DNA of 17,027 bases from CAYUUW01 sp964448005. GTDB taxonomy: Bacteria; Patescibacteriota; Gracilibacteria; UM-FILTER-43-11. Shown one piece after another: positions 13,713 through 17,027 of this stretch. The notes below the pieces were generated by a model, which worked only from the letters and a program-made list of their open reading frames with translations, searched no databases and was not told where the DNA came from. The first letter of the stretch is position 1. The number at the start of each line of letters is the position of its first letter. Both the position numbers and the translations under genes were made by a program. The stretch lies in assembly GCA_964448005.1 (NCBI GenBank), contig CAYUUW010000030.1:1-17027 (forward strand), written 5' to 3'.

Positions 13713-13735
13713 CAATCCGAAATAAAAAAATCAAT

Positions 13736-14350
13736 ATGGTTTTAGGTATTGCCGGCATCAGCGGATCGGGGAAGCATACGGCAGCGGCTTTTCTGGAAAG
13801 AAAGGGGTGGACGGTGCTGGATGCGGACGGCATGGCTCATCGCCTTTATCGCCCCTACACGGGCGCCTGGAAGGCGATCGTGAAGCGATTCGGCGAAGGC
13901 CTTTTGACCAAGGACGACCTGATCGATCGGCAGAAGCTGCGGGCGATCATTTTCGATCCGGACGACGTGGCTATTTCCAGGAAGGCTCTGGAGGACCTTA
14001 ATGCCATTCTCCATCCGCAGATTCGGCGCGCCCTGGAGGAGCAGATCCATCGGAACTTTCGCCGCCAGGCCGATATTGCGATTGTGGCCGCTTTGTGGAA
14101 GGAGATCGGCTTGGCCGAGATTTGCGACAGCCTGCTGTGGATCGAGGCCGATCAAGACAGGGCCCTGCAGCGCATCAAGCGGCGCGACGGAATCGACGAA
14201 GCCCTTTTCCTGCACTACACGGCTCTTCAGGAGAAACCCGACCGGCCCTGCATCGAGGTGGAGAACAATGGGGAATTGAAAGAGTTCCGGGTGAACCTGG
14301 AAAAGGCCATGGCACAGATCGAGGCGACGAGGCTGGTCGAGAAGGCTTAA
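13736..14350 (+). CDS. coaE: Dephospho-CoA kinase
   Basis: Last step of coenzyme A synthesis: ATP-dependent phosphorylation of the ribose 3'-OH of dephospho-CoA in the cytoplasm. Using the ATG at 13736 the protein is 204 residues, the normal size. The P-loop is GISGSGKHT (7-15), with His where Ser/Thr is commonest. The substrate-binding segment is LDADGMAHRLY (28-38), followed by DRQKLRAIIF (64-73) and LNAILHPQIR (88-97). The basic lid is RALQRIKRRDG (142-152), and the closing IEVENNGELKEF (173-184) matches the usual I-x-N-x-G signature. A GTG at 13640 would add 32 residues before the P-loop strand; I reject it because family members start one strand before the P-loop and that stretch is a repeat structure. 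It is the third gene of the operon starting at 12609. Confidence 0.93.
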   Translation: MVLGIAGISGSGKHTAAAFLERKGWTVLDADGMAHRLYRPYTGAWKAIVKRFGEGLLTKDDLIDRQKLRAIIFDPDDVAISRKALEDLNAILHPQIRRALEEQIHRNFRRQADIAIVAALWKEIGLAEICDSLLWIEADQDRALQRIKRRDGIDEALFLHYTALQEKPDRPCIEVENNGELKEFRVNLEKAMAQIEATRLVEKA

Positions 14351-14379
14351 GGAGTCTTGTTGCCTTTTATCCAATTGTC

Positions 14380-14411
14380 ATTCCGGCGAAAGCCGGAATC
14401 CAGGCGTTTTT
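14380..14411. repeat. REP-like palindrome after coaE, also a likely terminator
   Basis: A perfect 8-bp stem ATTCCGGC/GCCGGAAT (14380-14387, 14392-14399) with a GAAA tetraloop, followed by CCAGGCG and TTTTT (14407-14411). The sequence is close to the very widespread GTCATTCCCGCGAAAGCGGGAATCCAG type of repeat known from many bacterial genomes. Here it can also end the coaE transcript. Confidence 0.8.
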
Positions 14412-14422
14412 CTCAATCGCTG

Positions 14423-14515
14423 GGAGAGCGGCTTGAGCTTGGGAATGGTGCAAATGCAATTCCTCCGAAGCAGGCGAGATTCGCGAGTCTCGCCTGCGCT
14501 CCTGGGACGCTCTCC
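14423..14515. repeat. Branched structured element
   Basis: A closing stem of 8 bp (14423-14430 with 14508-14515) encloses two hairpins: GGAAT/ATTCC (14442-14446 with 14459-14463) and a perfect 10-bp stem (14470-14479 with 14488-14497) with an 8-base loop. The GC-rich three-way fold looks like a structured RNA or a palindromic insertion. I do not recognise it as a known RNA family, tRNA or riboswitch. Confidence 0.6.
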
Positions 14516-14544
14516 TTGTTTCTTCTATGGTTGGTATTTAATAT
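14516..14544 (+). promoter_or_regulatory. Possible promoter of the winged-helix gene
   Basis: TTGTTT (14516-14521), 17 bases, then TAATAT (14539-14544), giving a leader of about 22 bases. It directly follows the structured element. Confidence 0.3.
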
Positions 14545-14572
14545 GGGACGGATTTTTTAATCAGCTTTTCAA

Positions 14573-14950
14573 ATGCAAATAATAGACCGCAAGATTATTC
14601 TTAAATCTTATGAATACTTTTTACAAAACACCCAACTCTTTATATGTCAGAAATCATTGCAACACGATCTCCGGCTCGACGAAAAGACTTTCAATAAAGC
14701 CCTTGAACGTCTAAAAATACTTGGATTCATAGAATACAATGATCGAGCTTCTTCCGGTATCCCATATCAATTGTCGGACAAAGGTATTCAGTTTGCTCAG
14801 AGTAACATTAAGACTTTTTTTGAGAAAATTGCTGCAAACACAGTTGTTAGATGGTCAGTTCGGTTGCTTGGTTTTGTTTTAGCCTACATTTTGGGTTTAT
14901 ACACTGGGGAAATTAAGTCATTGATAAACTATATATTTGTTGAAAGTTGA
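14573..14950 (+). CDS. Winged-helix-like protein with C-terminal TM anchor
   Basis: 125 residues, no recognised family. Residues about 20-75 (LFICQKSLQHDLRLDEKTFNKALERLKILGFIEYND, then PYQLSDKGIQFAQSN) look like a helix-turn-helix with wing: two helices, the KTFNKALERLKILGFIEY recognition-helix style, and a beta wing ending in the L-S-D-K-G pattern common to MarR/PadR-like domains. A single hydrophobic helix at about 94-111 (WSVRLLGFVLAYILGLYTG) would anchor it in the membrane, with a short tail outside. The gene is much more AT-rich than its neighbours and uses codons such as ATA, TTA and AAA freely, which suggests recent acquisition. It lies between a palindrome-rich spacer and the aminopeptidase gene. 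Role unknown; a membrane-tethered regulator is the simplest reading. Confidence 0.6.
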   Translation: MQIIDRKIILKSYEYFLQNTQLFICQKSLQHDLRLDEKTFNKALERLKILGFIEYNDRASSGIPYQLSDKGIQFAQSNIKTFFEKIAANTVVRWSVRLLGFVLAYILGLYTGEIKSLINYIFVES

Positions 14951-14976
14951 AGTTTTTATTATCGTTTCCTAAACAT

Positions 14977-16026
14977 ATGACCCACCGCATCCAAGCCCTC
15001 CAAAAGCAGCTCAAGGCCAAAAAGCTCTCCGCCCTGCTGGTCACCAATCCTTTCAATATCCGCTATCTTTGCGGCTTTGTGGGAACGAATGGGAGCCTGC
15101 TGGTGACGCCGACTAAGCACACGCTGATCACCGATGCCCGCTACTTTGTGACCGCCAAAAAGGCCAAGGTGCCGTACTACGATCAGGCCAAAGGGCTCAA
15201 GGGCCTGATGGGCAAACTGAAAACCGTTGGCTTTGAGGAGGCGGACATGACGGTGGCCAGGCTAAGGGCCTACAAAAAAGCCCTGCCCGGATCCAAATGG
15301 CAGGCGACGGCGGGCGTGGTGGAGGGGCTGCGGCTCATCAAAGACGCCTCCGAGATCAGGCTCATCAAAAAGGCGGCCAAGATCGCCTGCGAAAGCTTGG
15401 GGCAATTGGAGAAAAAGCTCAAGCCCGGGTTGAGTGAGGATGACATTGAATGGGAGCTTTTGAAGATCGCTCGGTCTTTGGGCGCGGACGGTTTTTCCTT
15501 TCCGCCCATCATCACCTTCGGCAAAGACACGGCGGACATCCATCATCAAAAGGGCTCGAACAAACTTAAGGCAGGGGAGATGGTCCTGATCGATTTCGGC
15601 ATCGTGTACCAGGGCTACATCACCGACATGACGCGGGTTTTCTTTTTAGGTAAGGCGTTGTCATTCCGAGCGGAGTCGAGGAATGAGCAAAAATTTTATT
15701 CAATAGTCCTGGAGGCGAACCAAAAAGCCATCGCGGCCGTCAAAGTGGGCGCGACATTTTCCGAGGTCGACAAAGTGGCTCGGGACGTGATTGAGAAGGC
15801 CGGTTACGGAAAATACTTCACCCATTCCACTGGCCACGGCACCGGGCTAGAGGTACACGAGGCGCCTACCGTTTCGGCCAGATCCAAAACCCGCATTCAG
15901 CCAGGCATGGTGTTCACCATCGAGCCCGGCATCTACATCGATGGCCAAGGAGGCGTGCGAATTGAGGACATGGTGCATGTGAATGAGAAAGGAGGGGTGG
16001 AGGTGTTGACGAATTATAGAAAATAG
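14977..16026 (+). CDS. M24 Xaa-Pro aminopeptidase with an in-frame repeat insertion
   Basis: Metallo-aminopeptidase of the PepP/PepQ type, which removes N-terminal residues before proline or cleaves X-Pro dipeptides. From the ATG at 14977 it has 349 residues: a creatinase N-domain (1-118, with LLVTNPFNIRYLCGFVGTNG and ITDARYF) and a pita-bread catalytic domain. The five metal ligands are present: D206 (LIDFG), D217 (TDMTR), H287 (HSTGHGTG), E316 (IEPG) and E330 (RIEDM). After VFFLGK (221-226), where relatives continue directly to the next helix, about ten residues (ALSFRAESRN) are encoded by a palindromic repeat (15660-15687) without breaking the frame; the helix then resumes at EQKFYSIVLEAN. 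A TTG at 14947 would add ten residues but overlaps the previous gene; I prefer the ATG. A possible -10 TATTAT lies at 14957-14962. Confidence 0.93.
   Translation: MTHRIQALQKQLKAKKLSALLVTNPFNIRYLCGFVGTNGSLLVTPTKHTLITDARYFVTAKKAKVPYYDQAKGLKGLMGKLKTVGFEEADMTVARLRAYKKALPGSKWQATAGVVEGLRLIKDASEIRLIKKAAKIACESLGQLEKKLKPGLSEDDIEWELLKIARSLGADGFSFPPIITFGKDTADIHHQKGSNKLKAGEMVLIDFGIVYQGYITDMTRVFFLGKALSFRAESRNEQKFYSIVLEANQKAIAAVKVGATFSEVDKVARDVIEKAGYGKYFTHSTGHGTGLEVHEAPTVSARSKTRIQPGMVFTIEPGIYIDGQGGVRIEDMVHVNEKGGVEVLTNYRK
15660..15687. repeat. Palindromic repeat inside the aminopeptidase gene
   Basis: A 7-bp stem TCATTCC/GGAATGA (15661-15667 with 15680-15686) encloses GAGCGGAGTCGA. The sequence resembles another widespread palindrome type (GTCATTCCGAGCGnAG...GAGGAAT). 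It shares TTGTCATTCCG with the repeat at 14376-14386. Confidence 0.75.
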
Positions 16027-16033
16027 TAATAAT
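16006..16033 (+). promoter_or_regulatory. Promoter of the 16057 gene
   Basis: TTGACG (16006-16011), 16 bases, then AATAAT (16028-16033), overlapping the end of the aminopeptidase gene. RNA would begin near 16041, about 16 bases before the ATG. Confidence 0.45.
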
Positions 16034-16056
16034 ATGCAGTCCTTAGCCTACTCCAA

Positions 16057-16479
16057 ATGCCGCCCAATGACCGGTTTCCGTCCGATTCTCCTGGAAACAA
16101 CGTTGTGCCGTTCAAGCTGCCGCTCAGGGTCGTTTCTTCAGGGGGTGCTTCGGGAGACGACCATGCCTACCCCTCAGGAAAATTAGTATTCCTGCACCCA
16201 GGCCCGCAAGACCCTTTAGAGCAGATCAGGTCAATGATTAGCCCTTCTCAGCTTTCGGAGCATGAAAGAGGTTTGCTTTCCATGGTTGTGGATGGAGAAG
16301 GGGATGTTTTTCGTTTGGAAGCGGCTCAAAAACTACTGATTTCAAGGGGTGCGGTAGAGGTGAGGGGTCTGCTCATCGGATGCTTGGAGGGAGAGGATCC
16401 TTTGCTTCCTGCCCTGATCGAACTGACTGAGACCTTTGTTTCAGAGGACTGTGGGGAGAATTGCGATGAGCCTGCCTGA
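16057..16479 (+). CDS. Hypothetical protein (140 aa)
   Basis: Not recognised. The first 45 residues are rich in Pro, Gly and Ser and probably disordered. From about residue 50 there is an acidic helical region (DPLEQIRSMISPSQLSEHERGLLSMVVDG, then RLEAAQKLLISRGAVEVRGLLIG, then LLPALIELTETFV) that could be a small helical bundle or HEAT-like repeat pair. Two late Cys (C132, C136, in EDCGENCDEP) might bind metal. It has no signal peptide or TM helix. It begins 30 bases after the aminopeptidase stop with its own promoter and no Shine-Dalgarno. Confidence 0.6.
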   Translation: MPPNDRFPSDSPGNNVVPFKLPLRVVSSGGASGDDHAYPSGKLVFLHPGPQDPLEQIRSMISPSQLSEHERGLLSMVVDGEGDVFRLEAAQKLLISRGAVEVRGLLIGCLEGEDPLLPALIELTETFVSEDCGENCDEPA

Positions 16480-16543
16480 TGGTTTCGACTGACCCAAATC
16501 ATGCTTTTTCGGGTCGGATCCATGCGCTGGAGGAGCGGAGGCA

Positions 16544-16572
16544 TTGACAGAATCTAGGAAGTAATCTAAATT
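16544..16572 (+). promoter_or_regulatory. Promoter of the 16602 gene
   Basis: A perfect TTGACA (16544-16549), 17 bases, then TAAATT (16567-16572), giving a leader of about 22 bases. Upstream, GACCC (16491-16495) can pair with GGGTC (16511-16515) around a T-rich loop in the gap after the previous gene. Confidence 0.55.
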
Positions 16573-16601
16573 GGCAGCAATACTTCTTCTTGCCCTCCAC
16601 T

Positions 16602-16952
16602 ATGAAGATGCCTGAAATGGCTTTTGCTGCCTTTTTGTCTCTCTCAGCGGCTTGTGACAGCTCAGATGATGCGCCCCTTCAGTCTTGTTCAACGAGCTTC
16701 ATGCGCGAGGGGAGGCTGGGGGGCGAGCGCATGATCAGCACCAGTGAGCGCTCTGCGGCTGCTTGCAGGGGCAGGGTGGCTGAGGCATTTGAGAGCAAGG
16801 GCTGCGATGTGGTTTTTGGCAAAGGAGAATTGGTCATGGGTCATGATGGCGCTTATGTCCTTCAAATTCCTGTGAAAGCGTTCTGCCCAAACGAAGAAGG
16901 TGGTCCAAATGAACCCGCAAAAACACCAGCTCCGCTGAATGCTTCTCGCTAG
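16602..16952 (+). CDS. Small Cys-containing putative lipoprotein (116 aa)
   Basis: Not recognised. From the ATG at 16602 the protein opens with MKMPEMAFAAFLSLSAAC, a short hydrophobic stretch ending in a lipobox-like SAAC (C18; Ser at -3 is unusual), then DSSDDAP, acidic residues typical after a lipidated Cys. Four more Cys follow (C29, C55, C68, C95), possibly two disulphides. The mature part has a short beta-like region GCDVVFGKGELVMGHDGAYVLQIPVKAFC and a Pro-rich end. This suggests a secreted or outer-surface protein. A TTG four codons earlier (16590) is less likely. It has its own promoter; poly-C tracts follow the stop. Confidence 0.55.
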   Translation: MKMPEMAFAAFLSLSAACDSSDDAPLQSCSTSFMREGRLGGERMISTSERSAAACRGRVAEAFESKGCDVVFGKGELVMGHDGAYVLQIPVKAFCPNEEGGPNEPAKTPAPLNASR

Positions 16953-16960
16953 ATTCTCCT

Positions 16961-16995
16961 CCCCCCCCCCTCACCCCCCCCCCCCCCTTTCCCCC
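16961..16995. repeat. Poly-C tracts near the window end
   Basis: C10 (16961-16970), TCA, C14 (16974-16987), TTT, C5 (16991-16995). The other strand has long G runs able to form a G-quadruplex. Exact run lengths are doubtful because such tracts are hard to sequence. Confidence 0.85.
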
Positions 16996-17027
16996 AATCC
17001 CAGGTATTTTTGTATGAGAAATCAAAT

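Noticed and set aside
13640..13735. Extended N-terminus of CoaE from a GTG start
   Set aside because: The stretch is a dyad-rich leader, and the family starts one strand before the P-loop.
14423..14515. tRNA or known riboswitch
   Set aside because: No T-loop, anticodon arm or recognised aptamer consensus; only an unassigned branched fold.
14947..14976. TTG start of the aminopeptidase overlapping the previous gene
   Set aside because: The ATG at 14977 gives the usual family N-terminus and avoids the overlap.
1..17027. UGA recoded as glycine, as in Gracilibacteria
   Set aside because: TGA ends several genes at sensible places and conserved glycines use GGN codons.

Overview
The window looks like a chromosomal segment of an uncultured bacterium with a reduced genome, most likely from the Candidate Phyla Radiation (Patescibacteria; a Peregrinibacteria-like lineage is my best guess, from protein style and gene company only). 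The reasons are compact single genes in frequently switching orientation, short membrane-anchored proteins, a membrane PH-domain protein, an RNHCP zinc protein, and ftsA-ftsZ without mur genes beside them. TGA ends several genes (for example at 1088-1090, 8388-8390 and 13623-13625), so the UGA-as-glycine code of Gracilibacteria is not in use. Coding DNA is GC-rich. Intergenic DNA and a few inserted pieces are AT-rich.

Layout. At 1-478 (-) is the N-terminal part of an RsbW-like ATPase. At 755-1090 (+) is a small unknown gene with a strong terminator. At 1217-2860 (+) is a PilB/GspE assembly ATPase. At 2896-3401 is an AT-rich cassette bounded by 26-bp inverted repeats and carrying a four-helix-bundle (23S-IVP family) gene. 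At 3401-4576 (-) is an MscS channel and at 4696-5493 (-) a YdcF/DUF218 protein. At 5649-6743 (+) is the ATPase YchF. At 6829-7839 (-) is an HExxH lipoprotein and at 8067-8390 (+) an RNHCP protein. A 548-base AT-rich spacer follows, then ftsA (8939-10160, broken by a run of ten Ns) and ftsZ (10268-11482). lepB (11562-12509, -) converges on ftsZ across a two-way terminator. Divergent from lepB is a run of three genes: PH-domain membrane protein, membrane-anchored HEPN-like protein, and coaE. A structured, repeat-rich spacer (14351-14572) leads to an AT-rich winged-helix/TM gene, a pepP/pepQ-type aminopeptidase with a palindromic repeat inserted in frame, and two unrecognised small genes. The window ends in long C tracts.

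How it fits together. Most of the window is housekeeping: division (FtsA tethers FtsZ to the membrane), protein export (signal peptidase), CoA synthesis, ribosome-associated ATPase, peptide breakdown and osmotic protection. Many genes have a sigma70-like promoter only about 15-25 bases before the start codon, often of the extended -10 type, and no Shine-Dalgarno sequence; several leaders are pyrimidine-rich. The four-helix-bundle gene is the clear exception.

The strongest candidates for something undescribed are the inverted-repeat cassette at 2896-3401, whose ends are built of 7-base repeats and one of whose ends encodes the protein's C-terminus, and the palindromic repeats at 14380-14399 and 15661-15686, the second lying in frame inside an enzyme gene.
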